Source: Caballeronia grimmiae
GTDB taxonomy: Bacteria > Pseudomonadota > Gammaproteobacteria > Burkholderiales > Burkholderiaceae
Length of the DNA: 64,000 bases
Direction: 5' to 3'
Assembly: GCF_000698555.1 (NCBI RefSeq)
Contig: NZ_JFHE01000008.1
Span: 62,001 to 126,000 of the forward strand
The translations under genes and the position numbers were made by a program. Shown here piece after piece: positions 26,370 to 35,805 of this stretch. A model generated the notes under the pieces. The model was given only the letters and a program-made list of their open reading frames with translations, searched no databases and had not been told where the DNA came from. The first letter of the stretch is position 1, and each line of letters opens with the position of its first letter.

Positions 26370-27182
26370 ATGCGATTACTTCGTCTTGCCCGCCATCTCG
26401 CGGTGGCCGCATCGTTTCTGGTCGGCGCCGCGACCGCCGCCCATGCCGCCGATGATGTCGGCACGCTGACGCCGGGCAAGATCGTCGCCGGTGTCGATGC
26501 CAACAACAAGCCGTACTCGTACATCGACAACGGCAAGATGACAGGCTTCGATGTCGAACTGGTGCGCGCCATTGCCGCGAAGCTCGGACTGACGGCCGAC
26601 TTCCGCGCGCAGGACTTCGCGGGGCTACTGCCGAGCGTGGCGAACCAGCAGATCGATCTTGCCGCCGGCTCCATTTCGATCACCAGGGAACGGCTCAAGA
26701 TGGTCGATTTCTCGGAAGGCTACCTGACGGGTCTGCTGAGCGTCGGCACGCTGCCGGGCAGCAGTATCGGCGCGGACGTGGCCACCGTGAAGGACAAGCG
26801 CATCGGGGTGGTGCAGGGGACCATCGAGGACACGTATTCGCAGAGCTATCTGCCGGGCGCGCAGATCGTTCGGTTTCCGAACATCAACGCCGGCTTTCTG
26901 GCGTTGCGTAACAAGTACATCGACGGCTACTTCATCGACAAGACGCTGCTGGAAGGTCTGCAAGGCAAGTATCCGGACCTGAAACTCGCCGACAAGCTCG
27001 ACATCTCTGCGTCGAATCTGCCCGCCGGCTTTCCTATCCGCAAGGGCAATGCGAAGCTCGAAGCGGCGGTCAACAAGGCCATCGGCGAACTGGTGGCGGA
27101 CGGCACGTGGCTGAAGCTCTACCAGCAGTTCAACCCCGGCTATCCGAAGCCTGATCCGATGCCGCCGTATGCGATGAAGTAA
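26370..27182 (+). CDS. Amino-acid ABC transporter substrate-binding protein
   Basis: This 270-residue SBP_bac_3 family protein has a Sec signal peptide cleaved after AHA at about residue 27. The mature domain shows the usual ligand-site pattern: NKPYSYIDNGKMTGFDVELVRAIA, then DFAGLLPSVANQQIDLAAGSISITRERLKMVDFSEGY and the late VVQGT/YFIDKTLL hinge segments. The Arg after SITRER normally binds the amino-acid carboxylate. A GGGAG ribosome site precedes the ATG. It lies between the frameshifted ATPase and the permease gene. Confidence 0.92.
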   Translation: MRLLRLARHLAVAASFLVGAATAAHAADDVGTLTPGKIVAGVDANNKPYSYIDNGKMTGFDVELVRAIAAKLGLTADFRAQDFAGLLPSVANQQIDLAAGSISITRERLKMVDFSEGYLTGLLSVGTLPGSSIGADVATVKDKRIGVVQGTIEDTYSQSYLPGAQIVRFPNINAGFLALRNKYIDGYFIDKTLLEGLQGKYPDLKLADKLDISASNLPAGFPIRKGNAKLEAAVNKAIGELVADGTWLKLYQQFNPGYPKPDPMPPYAMK

Positions 27183-27223
27183 CCGCCGGCCGTCACGCTT
27201 CGTCAGACCAAGGAGAGAGCCTC

Positions 27224-28021
27224 ATGAATGCATTCCTGCAGAACTTCCTGGATTGGCCGCTGCTCGTCGATTCCCTGCCGTCGCTGATCGGCACGGGTCT
27301 CGTCAACACGCTGATCCTGTCGGTGATCTCGACGGCGCTCGGGATCGTCGCAGGGATGGCGCTGGCGCTTTGCGCCGTGTCGCACACGCGCTGGCTCACC
27401 TGGCCGGTGCGTGTCTTCGTTGATGTGTTCCGCGGCTTGCCCGCCGCGCTCGTCATCCTCGTGGTCGGACAAGGACTGGCGCCGGTCGGACTTTCACTGT
27501 TCGGGCCGAATCCGTATCCGCTCGCCATCGTCGCGCTGGCGCTGGTGTCGTCGGCGTATATCGCGGAGATTTTCCGCTCGGGCATCCAGAGCGTCGGACG
27601 CGGGCAGATGTCGGCGTGTCAGGCCCTCGGCATGACGTACTGGAGCGGCATGCGTCACGTGATCGTGCCGCAGGGCGTGCGGCGCATCCTCCCCGCGCTC
27701 GCCAATCAGTTCATCTCCATCGTCAAGGATTCGAGCCTCGTGTACTTCCTCGGGCTGCTGACTTCGCAGCGCGATCTCTTCACCATCGGACAGAATGCGG
27801 CGGTCAATACGGCCAACCTGTCGCCGCTGGTGGCGGCTGGCGCGGTGTACTTGCTCATCACCGTGCCGCTCACGCACGCCATCAATCACCTGGACCGCTG
27901 GACCAACCGCTTCCTCCATCCTGCCGCGCGCCGGCAGAAAGCTTCCCGCGCCGCGCGCAACGTGCGAAACGAGGAAGCGCTTCAATCGCAGACGGCGGCC
28001 GTGGCCGAGCGCCGTCCGTAA
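27224..28021 (+). CDS. Amino-acid ABC transporter permease
   Basis: This 265-residue HisM/GlnP-type permease has about five helices. The N-terminal segment SLIGTGLVNTLILSVISTALGIVAG and the EAA coupling loop QALGMTYWSGMRHVIVPQGVRRILPAL (residues 125-151) are typical. A single permease gene is present, so the channel would be a homodimer. The C-terminal 40 residues are a basic tail. Its ATPase partner is the frameshifted gene upstream, so function may depend on a substitute ATPase. Confidence 0.92.
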   Translation: MNAFLQNFLDWPLLVDSLPSLIGTGLVNTLILSVISTALGIVAGMALALCAVSHTRWLTWPVRVFVDVFRGLPAALVILVVGQGLAPVGLSLFGPNPYPLAIVALALVSSAYIAEIFRSGIQSVGRGQMSACQALGMTYWSGMRHVIVPQGVRRILPALANQFISIVKDSSLVYFLGLLTSQRDLFTIGQNAAVNTANLSPLVAAGAVYLLITVPLTHAINHLDRWTNRFLHPAARRQKASRAARNVRNEEALQSQTAAVAERRP

Positions 28022-28045
28022 CGCTCATTTCGACGAGAGAAAAAC

Positions 28046-29386
28046 ATGGGTCCTAAAGTCGACACCGTCGCCGACGATATCGCGCTGCCGGAACGCGCCG
28101 ATGTGGTCGTGATCGGCGGCGGCATCATCGGCGTGTCAACGGCGCTTGCGCTGCACGAGAAAGGGCTGTCCGTGGCGCTATGCGAGAAGGGGCACCTCGC
28201 GGGCGAGCAGTCGAGCCGCAACTGGGGCTGGGTGCGCGTGACCCGACGCGATCCCCGCGAGTTTCTGCTGAGCATCGAGAGCCTCAGGATCTGGCGCACG
28301 CTCGACAAAACACTCGGCATCGACACCGGCTTCGATCAGTGCGGGATTCTGTATGTATCGAACGATGATAGCGTTCTCGAGCGTCACCGTGACTGGCTCA
28401 GGCGCGCACGCGAGATCGCCGGCGACGGCGCGTTCGACACGCGCGAAGTCGCCACGCGCGAGATCGCCGAGTTGCTGCCAGGCGCGACGCAGACCTTCAA
28501 GGGCGGCATTTTCACGCCGGGCGACGCCCGCGCCGAACCGCAGAAGGCCGCGCCGGCCATCGGCAACGCGTTGCGGCGCAAGGGCGTGAGCATTCTCACG
28601 CCGTGCGCGGTGCGCGGCATCGAGACGAGCGGCGGACGCGTCAGCGCGGTCGTCACCGAACACGGGACCATCCGCTGCGATGCGGTGGTCGTGGCAGGCG
28701 GCGCATGGACGCGCTACTTCTGCGGCAATCTCGGCGTGGACTTGCCGCAACTGCTCACGCGTGCGTCCGTGCTGCGCACCGAACCACTGGAAGGCGGACC
28801 CACGTGCAGCGCGAACAACGAGGAATTCGCGTTTCGCAAGCGCGCGGACGGCGGCTATACGGTCGCTTACGGCCTGCGGACGCACGCGGACCTGACGCCC
28901 GATTCCTTCCGCCTGTTCTTCAAATACATCGAGGCGCTGAAGAGCCAGATGGGCGCGCTGCAGATTCACGTCGGCAAGCGCTTCTTCGATGAACTCAGGC
29001 GGCCGAGCCGCTGGCCACTCAACGAATCCACGGTGTTCGAACACGTTCGCACGCTCGACCCGGACCCGGTGGTGCCGTATGTCGACAAGGGTCTGAAGGC
29101 CTTCACCGAGGCGTTTCCGCACCTGTCCGGAGCGCGCATCGCGCAGCGGTGGGCGGGCTATATCGATGTGACGCCGGATGCGATTCCCGTCATCTCCGGC
29201 GTGGCGCGCGTGCCGGGCATGTTCATCGGAACGGGTTTTTCGGGGCACGGATTCGGCATCGGGCCGGGCGCGGGCCGGCTGATGGCGGATCTCGTGAACG
29301 GCGACGCACCGCTCGTCGATCCGCACGCTTTTCGTCTCGAGCGCTTTAGCGACGGCACGAAGATCACGATCGATGCAGGCTTCTGA
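28046..29386 (+). CDS. FAD-dependent oxidoreductase (DAO family)
   Basis: This 446-residue flavoenzyme has the nucleotide motif VVVIGGGIIGVSTALAL at about residues 17-33, the flavin loop GEQSSRNWGWVRVTRRDP near 57 and the C-terminal FSGHGFGIGPGAGRLMADL flavin segment. It belongs to the same DAO superfamily as the product of the gene at 24234 but is only distantly similar, so this is not a recent duplication. The NWGW motif is characteristic of a subgroup with uncharacterised amine/amino-acid substrates. It lies 24 bases after the permease gene, and its stop overlaps an ATG of the next frame. Confidence 0.88.
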   Translation: MGPKVDTVADDIALPERADVVVIGGGIIGVSTALALHEKGLSVALCEKGHLAGEQSSRNWGWVRVTRRDPREFLLSIESLRIWRTLDKTLGIDTGFDQCGILYVSNDDSVLERHRDWLRRAREIAGDGAFDTREVATREIAELLPGATQTFKGGIFTPGDARAEPQKAAPAIGNALRRKGVSILTPCAVRGIETSGGRVSAVVTEHGTIRCDAVVVAGGAWTRYFCGNLGVDLPQLLTRASVLRTEPLEGGPTCSANNEEFAFRKRADGGYTVAYGLRTHADLTPDSFRLFFKYIEALKSQMGALQIHVGKRFFDELRRPSRWPLNESTVFEHVRTLDPDPVVPYVDKGLKAFTEAFPHLSGARIAQRWAGYIDVTPDAIPVISGVARVPGMFIGTGFSGHGFGIGPGAGRLMADLVNGDAPLVDPHAFRLERFSDGTKITIDAGF

Positions 29387-29418
29387 TGCACGAGGACACA
29401 CAGCACTTGGAGTTGCAC

Positions 29419-30102
29419 ATGGACAAGGTGGCGATGGTGTCGGGCGCAAGCCGCGGCATCGGGCGCGAGATCGCGCTGGAACTCGCGCGGCGCGGTTATC
29501 GGCTGTCGCTCGGGGTGCGCGACACGGGCCCCTATGATGGTGTCCCGGATGCGTTTCTGCATCCGTACGAGGCACGCGACCCGGACGCCGCCCGCGCCTG
29601 GGTGGATGCGACGCTCGCGCGCTTCGACCGCATCGACGTGCTGGTGAGCAACGCGGGCATCTGCCGCATGATCGACTTCGACACCGGCACCGGTGCGCTG
29701 CTGACCGAGACTTTCGACATTAACGTCAACGCGCCTTTCCGGCTCGTGCAGGCGGCGCTGCCGCATTTGCGCCGCGCGGGTGCGGGACGCTTCGTGCAGT
29801 TGGCGTCGCTCTCCGGCAAACGGGTGAAGAACCTGAACGTCGGCTATCAGATGTCGAAGCACGCGATGGTCGCGCTTACGCATGCGGTGCGCCGCGCCGG
29901 CTGGGACGATGGCGTGCGCGCGACCGCCGTGTGTCCCGGCTTCGTCAATACGGACATGGCCGCCGGCATCGCCGATATCGATCCGATGGAAATGACTCAG
30001 CCGCGAGACCTGGCGGTTCTCGTCGTTAATACGATCGAGTTGCCGAATACGACGAGCGTGGCGGAACTGCTCGTCAACTGCCGTTACGAGGAAATGCTAT
30101 AG
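29419..30102 (+). CDS. Short-chain dehydrogenase/reductase
   Basis: This 227-residue classical SDR has the cofactor motif VSGASRGIG at about residues 6-14, the NAG motif LVSNAGI near 77, the catalytic Ser in LASLSGKR and the YQMSK (YxxxK) pair near 145-149. A GGAG at about 29410 fixes the start at 29419; the ATG at 29386, coupled to the previous stop, would add 11 residues. As the last gene of the FAD oxidase/ABC operon it could reduce or oxidise the carbonyl product of the oxidases; this is inferred from position. Confidence 0.85.
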   Translation: MDKVAMVSGASRGIGREIALELARRGYRLSLGVRDTGPYDGVPDAFLHPYEARDPDAARAWVDATLARFDRIDVLVSNAGICRMIDFDTGTGALLTETFDINVNAPFRLVQAALPHLRRAGAGRFVQLASLSGKRVKNLNVGYQMSKHAMVALTHAVRRAGWDDGVRATAVCPGFVNTDMAAGIADIDPMEMTQPRDLAVLVVNTIELPNTTSVAELLVNCRYEEML

Positions 30103-30494
30103 CGCGTTGGTGCGGGGTCGTACGTTCATGTGCGTGATTGTGCCGAGCAGGGACTTACCGCAGGGGCGGTTGGAAAGACGCGGGCGTGTGCGCGCGTTCA
30201 GCAGATGGCACCCGCGGCACAGCATTGACGAGGCGTGAGAAAGGACACACCCGATGACATGCGTCGATAACCGTAGTTGACGACCGCCCGAACGAATACC
30301 GCTTCGAGCCTCGGGCCGACGCAGGTTTCAGAACAAGCGGTGCGTGGTCACGACACCCGCTACGCGGACTGGCGCGTGCAGCGGGATCGCTGTTATAAGT
30401 TCGCCACGATTGCGATCTTCCCACGCGTGCCGATGCGTCGCCATACTGCACGATAGGCTGCATCGCCCCGATGCGACTGGCCGGATCGGGTTCT
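30103..30494. other. Intergenic region with no recognisable gene
   Basis: About 390 bases between convergent genes. A 102-codon minus-strand frame at 30155-30463 has no ribosome site or motif. No repeat or RNA gene is seen apart from the hairpin that follows. Confidence 0.45.
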
Positions 30495-30534
30495 AACGGG
30501 GGATCTCGATTACCCTTTGCTCGGATCCCCCGTT
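30495..30534 (-). terminator. Long perfect hairpin between convergent genes
   Basis: AACGGGGGATC (30495-30505) pairs perfectly with GATCCCCCGTT (30524-30534), an 11-bp stem with an 18-base loop, 26 bases past the stop of the minus-strand dehydrogenase gene. Neither side has a strong T run, so termination efficiency is uncertain; it may act for transcription from both sides. Confidence 0.55.
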
Positions 30535-30559
30535 TGGTTAGGATAGCTTCACGACTCCG

Positions 30560-31708
30560 TTAGGCTCCGGGGTGCAAGACCACCTTGGTCCAGCCGTGGT
30601 CGCGCACGTCGAAGTGTTGATAGGCTTCAGGCGCCTGGCCGAGCTTCAACTCATGCGAGACGACGAACGATGGTTTTGCGCGGCCCACAGCGATCAGGTC
30701 GCGCAACTGCCGGTTGTAGGCCTTGACGTTGCACTGGCCGGTCGCGATGTGCTGGCCTTTGAACCAGCACTTACCCCAATCGAATGCTATCTGGCCCTTC
30801 TTTGCCAGTTCGTCCTGTGCGTTCGGGTCCTCGGGCACGAACACGCCAACCACTCCGATTCCGCCGGTGAACTTCACCGATGACACCAGATTGTTCATCG
30901 TTAGATTGGGGTTTTCATGGCGTTGTGGAGCCGGATCGTGGCATTGATAGCCGACGCATTCGCAACCCACGTCCGCGCCAAGGCCGTGGGTCAGGTCCAT
31001 GACCCGCTGCACCGGGTCTTCCTTCGAATAGTCGATCGCGGTGGCGCCGATCGACTCGGCAAGTTTGAGCCGATCGGGATGGCAGTCGACCACCATGACG
31101 CTGCGGGCCCCCTTGATCATGGCCGAGTGTGCGGCCATCAGACCCACCGGGCCCGAGCCGTAGATGACCACTGCGTCGCCGGGCCGCATGCCGGCTAGTT
31201 CGGTGGCGTGCCAGCCAGTCGGGAAGATGTCGGCGCACATCACGTAGTCGGTCTGTTTCTGTTCCGCGTCCGGCGGCAGCTTCAAGGACATGAAGTCCGC
31301 CCAGGGCACCCGAAGATACTCAGCCTGTCCGCCCGGCCATGGGCCCATGTCCGCAAAGCCGAAGGCACCGCCCGCAATGCCTGGCTGGTTGGCGCTCAGG
31401 CAAAACGCAGTAAGGCCGCGATCACAATTCTTGCAATGGCCGCAGCTTACATTGAACGGCAGGCACACCCAGTCTCCGGGCTTGATCCGCTCGACCGCCG
31501 GTCCTACCTCTTGAACCACACCCAAGTTTTCGTGACCAAAGATGCGCCCTTGCTCGAAGTCGGTTCGACCCTCGTACATGTGTAGGTCGGACCCGCAAAT
31601 GTTGGTCGTGGTAATTCTGACGATGGCGTCGGTCGGGCGCTCGATCTTGGGATCCGGTACATCTTCTACGGCGACCTGGCAAGGACCGCGATATACAACC
31701 GCTTTCAT
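30560..31708 (-). CDS. Zinc-dependent alcohol dehydrogenase, glutathione-independent formaldehyde dehydrogenase-like
   Basis: This 382-residue medium-chain dehydrogenase has catalytic zinc ligands in TNICGSDLH (Cys near residue 38) and IFGHENLG (His/Glu near 60), and a structural zinc lobe CGHCKNCDRGLTAFC. The NAD-binding fold shows VIYGSGPVGLMAA near 180. The long insert containing ECVGYQCHD and the C-terminal HFDVRDHGWTKVVLHP match glutathione-independent formaldehyde dehydrogenases. GAGGAG upstream fixes the start at 31708. It is a single gene. A homologous but distinct dehydrogenase gene lies at 36953 on the other side of the uvrA-like gene. Confidence 0.9.
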   Translation of the reverse strand: MKAVVYRGPCQVAVEDVPDPKIERPTDAIVRITTTNICGSDLHMYEGRTDFEQGRIFGHENLGVVQEVGPAVERIKPGDWVCLPFNVSCGHCKNCDRGLTAFCLSANQPGIAGGAFGFADMGPWPGGQAEYLRVPWADFMSLKLPPDAEQKQTDYVMCADIFPTGWHATELAGMRPGDAVVIYGSGPVGLMAAHSAMIKGARSVMVVDCHPDRLKLAESIGATAIDYSKEDPVQRVMDLTHGLGADVGCECVGYQCHDPAPQRHENPNLTMNNLVSSVKFTGGIGVVGVFVPEDPNAQDELAKKGQIAFDWGKCWFKGQHIATGQCNVKAYNRQLRDLIAVGRAKPSFVVSHELKLGQAPEAYQHFDVRDHGWTKVVLHPGA

Positions 31709-31781
31709 ATTGTGCTCCTCAGAAGGCGACTGCAAAAGCCTGAGCCGTACAGACCGCTCGGCGGCTGACGGCGTCGACAAA

Positions 31782-31801
31782 CCCGCAGGCATACCTGCGG
31801 G
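31782..31801 (-). terminator. Perfect 8-bp hairpin upstream of the dehydrogenase gene
   Basis: CCCGCAGG (31782-31789) and CCTGCGGG (31794-31801) form a perfect stem with a 4-base loop, followed on the minus strand by TTTGTC. The form fits a weak intrinsic terminator for minus-strand transcription from 31.8-32.2 kb; it could instead be an operator 74 bases upstream of the dehydrogenase start. Confidence 0.4.
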
Positions 31802-32322
31802 ACGGCTGGTCTCCCGATCTATCAGCGCTTCGTTTCTGACGCTAACGTCCTGTGTTGTTCTTTCGTCTTGCTTCCGGTCCGGTACATCAAAACAAGCGGC
31901 CGATAACCAATGGCTAAGATCAGCGCACCTATAGTGATCCTAATTTGATGATGCAGCACTGTTTGTTTGTCGACGATGCTTGCACGAGGGCTTTGCAGCC
32001 ATCCGCGTGCCCGCTGCATAGTTGCATCGAGCACCCGGCGTAATTGCGCATCGTTGAATGCGGCGCAGCCGATACTGACTGTGGCGTCGCTCGTCCAGGC
32101 CTGGCCGGTGAACAAGTCATCGTAAGCATCGCGTCCACGGGCAAGAGATGTCCGTAACGGATGCAAATTATGCAAAGCCGACTACGGCACACGAGTGCTT
32201 ATATACGAACTGCTTGAACAACCTGTAACCTTCGACGGACGATGTAATGACACCGTGTCCAGCGATGACGGTGATCCATGGTCGCAGCGCAGCGACTGCT
32301 GGGTATTGCTATCAGAACAAGC

Positions 32323-32356
32323 GCCCACCGGCACCCTCGGTCGGGTTCCGGCGGGC
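32323..32356. repeat. Long inverted repeat/hairpin in gene-poor DNA
   Basis: GCCCACCGG (32323-32331) and CCGGCGGGC (32348-32356) pair at eight of nine positions, and inside them ACCC pairs with GGGT around a six-base loop. There is no T run. The role is unknown. Confidence 0.35.
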
Positions 32357-33129
32357 ACTTCGCTCAGCACCACTCGTGTGCGCGTCAAACCTCGAGCGTA
32401 AGTTATGGTCCTTCTGCAGGGATTGCTTCGATCGCTCTGATGTGACAAGCCGGTGACACGAGAAGCAGCAGTTCTCGGGGCTGTGTTGGTTCGATTTCGA
32501 CGTTTGTCTGGTCGCCTGCGCCTATCGGTTTGTAATGCGATTCGGTAGTGGCGCTGAGTTCAAAGACGACATGTAGTTCGTCGCCGCCAGTGATATTGAT
32601 AGCCGTGGACGTCGCAAGCTACTCGTCACCTGCGTGTGACATTAGGATAAGATGCCGCTGCGCCAAGGCAGGTGATCGTCGCAATGTCTCGCGTATGCAC
32701 GGACTAGCGCAGATAGGCAGCGGTTTTGATTTGTTTCGAACAGGCTTGGCGCCGTGAAAGATATCTGTAATCCAGAATACAACTTCGGTATCCTTAGCTA
32801 ATTTCCCGGTCTCCGATTTCACGCTCAGACTGACCTCGCCGAGCTTGCTCCGATTAGCATTAACTTATCTGGAATATGCAGCGTGCAAACGAACGTGTGC
32901 CCGGTAAGTGTGAGCGCCGCCTATCACATGAAGCCATTGCATAGTTCGCGGTGAGTCGCGCGAACTCGAACGGTCGTGCATCCAAAACCGGTCCGAAAGG
33001 GCGCTGAAACGCAGGGGGCCGCCTGCTTCCAACAATGATCATTGCGACCCGTCTGTTGCGCGTTGGGTCGGCCATCTGCCCGGATCGCCGTACCCGTCGA
33101 AACGGGCGTCAACTCACCCGGCGCTCACC

Positions 33130-35805
33130 TCACACAGCCTCGCGAAGATAATGCGCTGTGCGGCTGTCCGCATGACGCGCAACGACGTGCGGCTCGCCCG
33201 CCACCACGATCCTGCCGCCGTCCTCTCCCGCCCCCGGACCAATGTCGATGACCCAGTCGCTGTCAGCCGCGACCCGCATGTCATGCTCGACGACGACCAC
33301 GGTATTGCCCGCATCGACGAGTCCTTGCAACTGCGTCATCAAACGATCGACATCGGCGGGGTGAAGGCCGGTAGTCGGTTCATCGAGGATATAAAGCGTG
33401 TCGGCGTGATGCGCACGCTGCAGTTCGGTCGCGAGCTTGATGCGCTGCGCCTCGCCGCCCGATAACTCCGTCGCGGGCTGACCGAGACGCAGATAGCCAA
33501 GTCCGATATCTCGCAACACGGTCAGTGCGCGCATCACGGCGGGCTCGGCGGCGAAGAACGCGCACGCGGTATCGACGCTCATGGCAAGCACGTCCGCGAT
33601 GTTCTTGCCGTGCCATTCGATCTCGAGCGTTTGCGGGTTGTAGCGCGATCCGTGACACGTCGAGCATGAGGTAAAGACGCTCGGCAGGAAGAGAAGCTCG
33701 ACGCTCACGAAGCCCTCGCCCTCGCACGTCGGGCAACGGCCCTGTGCGACGTTGAACGAGAAGCGGCCCGCGCCGTAGCGGCGCTTGCGCGCCGCCGGTG
33801 TATCGGCGAAGAGTTTGCGCACATGATCGAACAGACCTGTGTAGGTCGCGAGATTGGAGCGCGGCGTACGGCCGATCGGCTTCTGATCGACACGCACGAG
33901 GCGTTTCACGGTCTCCATGCCTGCAACGATATGTCCGCCCGCAGGCGTCTCCACGCGCGCGAGCAGCGGGTCCTGATCTTCATCGCCGCCATCGTCGAAC
34001 AACCGGCCCAGCCGCGCGGCGACGAGTTCGGGCAGCGCCTGACTCACGAGGCTCGACTTGCCGGAGCCGGAGATGCCGGTCACGGTCGTAAAGCAGCCAA
34101 GGGGGAACGCGACATCGATGCCATGCAGATTGTTCCGCGTGATGCCCGCGAGACGCAACCAGTCGCGCGCCACACGCGGCCGGCGCCGCGAGCGCGCACG
34201 CGTGGCGAACAGATGCCTCCGTGTCTGCGATGCCTCGATCGCGGCGAGTCCTTCCGGCGGCCCGCTATAGAGGACTTCGCCGCCCGCTTCGCCGGCTGCG
34301 GGGCCGACATCCACGAGCCAGTCCGCGCGCCGCATCATATGCAGATCATGTTCGATGACGAAGAGCGAATTGCCCGCCGATTTCAGCCGCTGCAAGGCGA
34401 CGAAGAGCGCTTCGCTGTCGGCCGGATGCAGACCGGCGGAAGGCTCGTCCAGCACATAGACGACACCGAAAAGCTGCGAAGCAAGCTGAGTCGCAAGCCG
34501 CAAGCGCTGCAACTCGCCCGATGAGAGCGTGGGCGTCGCCCGATCGAGCGAGAGATAGCCGAGTCCGAGATCGGTCAGCGTGACGAGGCGCTCCAGCAAA
34601 TCAGCGGCGATGCGCTCCGCGGCTGCGCGTTTCTCGCCCGACAGGTTGGGCGTTCGCCGCACATCGGGTGCCGCCTTGTGCGCCGAGCCGCCGGCAGCCA
34701 CCCGTTTCGCCGTCGCCGCACGCCGCGCTTTCTCGTTCAGCACGTGGCTGTCGGTATCGGTATCGGTTTCGGGCCACACGCCGCGTGCGATGGGTTCGAG
34801 AAGCTCGGTCAGCCGGGTAAGCGGCAGCCGCGAGAACTCCGCGATATCGAGTCCGGCGAACGTCACCAGCAGCGCCTCTTGCTTGAGCCGCTTGCCTTTA
34901 CATGCAGGGCAATCGCTGCCGACCATGAAACGCGAAACCCGCTTCTTCATCAGTGCGCTTTGCGTATGCGCGAATGTGTGCAGGACGTAACGTCGCGCTC
35001 CGGTGAACGTTCCCTGGTAGCTCGGCTCAGCGCCGCGTTTGAGCGCCGCTTTCGTCTCCTTCGGTGTGAGGCCCGCATAAACCGGTACGGTCGGCTGTTC
35101 GTCGGTGAAGAGTATCCAGTCGCGATCCTTCTTCGGCAGATCACGCCACGGCTTGTCCACGTCGTAGCCCAGCGTCACGAGGATGTCGCGCAAGTTCTGA
35201 CCGTGCCACGCCGGTGGCCACGCGGCAATGGCGCGCTCGCGGATAGTCAGGCTATCGTCGGGCACCATCGATTTTTCCGTGACCTCGTAGACGCGTCCCA
35301 GGCCGTGACACACCGGGCACGCGCCCTGTACGGTATTCGGCGAAAAGTCCTCGGCGAAGAGCATCGGCTGCCCAGGCGGATAGCTGCCCGTGCGAGAGTA
35401 GAGCATGCGCACGAGACTCGACAGCGTCGTTATGCTGCCTACCGAGGAACGCGCATTGGGCGCGCCGCGCTGCTGCTGGAGCGCAACGGCGGGCGGCAGA
35501 CCCTCGATCGAACCGACTTGCGGCACGCCGACTTGCTCGATCAGACGTCGCGCATACGGGGCGACGGATTCGAAGTAACGGCGTTGCGCCTCGGCGTACA
35601 AGGTTCCGAACGCCAGGGACGACTTGCCGGAGCCGGATACGCCGGTGAATACAACGAGCGCATCGCGGGGAACATCGACATCGACATTCTTGAGGTTATG
35701 CTCGCGCGCACCGCGAACGCGCACGAAGCCCGCTCGCGATGTGCTCCGGGCATCGTCGCCCGTGGACGACCGTTTACTGTGCAGTGTCTTGTTTCTGGCG
35801 TCCAT
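33130..35805 (-). CDS. Class II UvrA-like ATPase (UvrA2) without UvrB-binding domain
   Basis: This 891-residue UvrA paralogue has two ABC ATPase units: Walker A1 [12 protein letters not shown] (K61) with signature [12 protein letters not shown], and Walker A2 [11 protein letters not shown] with [12 protein letters not shown]. Zinc-finger cysteines remain (ACPVC/DCPACKG and RCPTC/SCSTCHG). In housekeeping UvrA about 130 residues forming the UvrB-binding domain lie between LLYARIG and the FSFN...CP motif; here [33 protein letters not shown] leaves only about 20. That is the hallmark of class II UvrA proteins, found near resistance genes and in stress-tolerant bacteria. It should bind DNA or an intercalating compound but cannot recruit UvrB in the usual way. 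It stands alone between gene-poor regions. Confidence 0.9.
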   Translation of the reverse strand: MDARNKTLHSKRSSTGDDARSTSRAGFVRVRGAREHNLKNVDVDVPRDALVVFTGVSGSGKSSLAFGTLYAEAQRRYFESVAPYARRLIEQVGVPQVGSIEGLPPAVALQQQRGAPNARSSVGSITTLSSLVRMLYSRTGSYPPGQPMLFAEDFSPNTVQGACPVCHGLGRVYEVTEKSMVPDDSLTIRERAIAAWPPAWHGQNLRDILVTLGYDVDKPWRDLPKKDRDWILFTDEQPTVPVYAGLTPKETKAALKRGAEPSYQGTFTGARRYVLHTFAHTQSALMKKRVSRFMVGSDCPACKGKRLKQEALLVTFAGLDIAEFSRLPLTRLTELLEPIARGVWPETDTDTDSHVLNEKARRAATAKRVAAGGSAHKAAPDVRRTPNLSGEKRAAAERIAADLLERLVTLTDLGLGYLSLDRATPTLSSGELQRLRLATQLASQLFGVVYVLDEPSAGLHPADSEALFVALQRLKSAGNSLFVIEHDLHMMRRADWLVDVGPAAGEAGGEVLYSGPPEGLAAIEASQTRRHLFATRARSRRRPRVARDWLRLAGITRNNLHGIDVAFPLGCFTTVTGISGSGKSSLVSQALPELVAARLGRLFDDGGDEDQDPLLARVETPAGGHIVAGMETVKRLVRVDQKPIGRTPRSNLATYTGLFDHVRKLFADTPAARKRRYGAGRFSFNVAQGRCPTCEGEGFVSVELLFLPSVFTSCSTCHGSRYNPQTLEIEWHGKNIADVLAMSVDTACAFFAAEPAVMRALTVLRDIGLGYLRLGQPATELSGGEAQRIKLATELQRAHHADTLYILDEPTTGLHPADVDRLMTQLQGLVDAGNTVVVVEHDMRVAADSDWVIDIGPGAGEDGGRIVVAGEPHVVARHADSRTAHYLREAV

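Larger units (their letters stand above)
31709..33129. other. Gene-poor 1.4-kb region
   Basis: No gene here can be supported. The best candidate is a minus-strand frame at 31822-32175 (117 codons, TTG start, no ribosome site) with one hydrophobic stretch (RITIGALILAIGYRPLVLMY) and a hairpin just past its end. Base composition is visibly more AT-rich than in the flanking genes, especially 32560-32960. Two hairpins at 31782 and 32323 are listed separately. It may be old, decayed DNA. Confidence 0.4.

Noticed and set aside
33042-33465. Plus-strand frames near the uvrA-like 3' end as a separate regulator gene
   Set aside because: They are antisense to the conserved C-terminal ATPase unit and show no motif.
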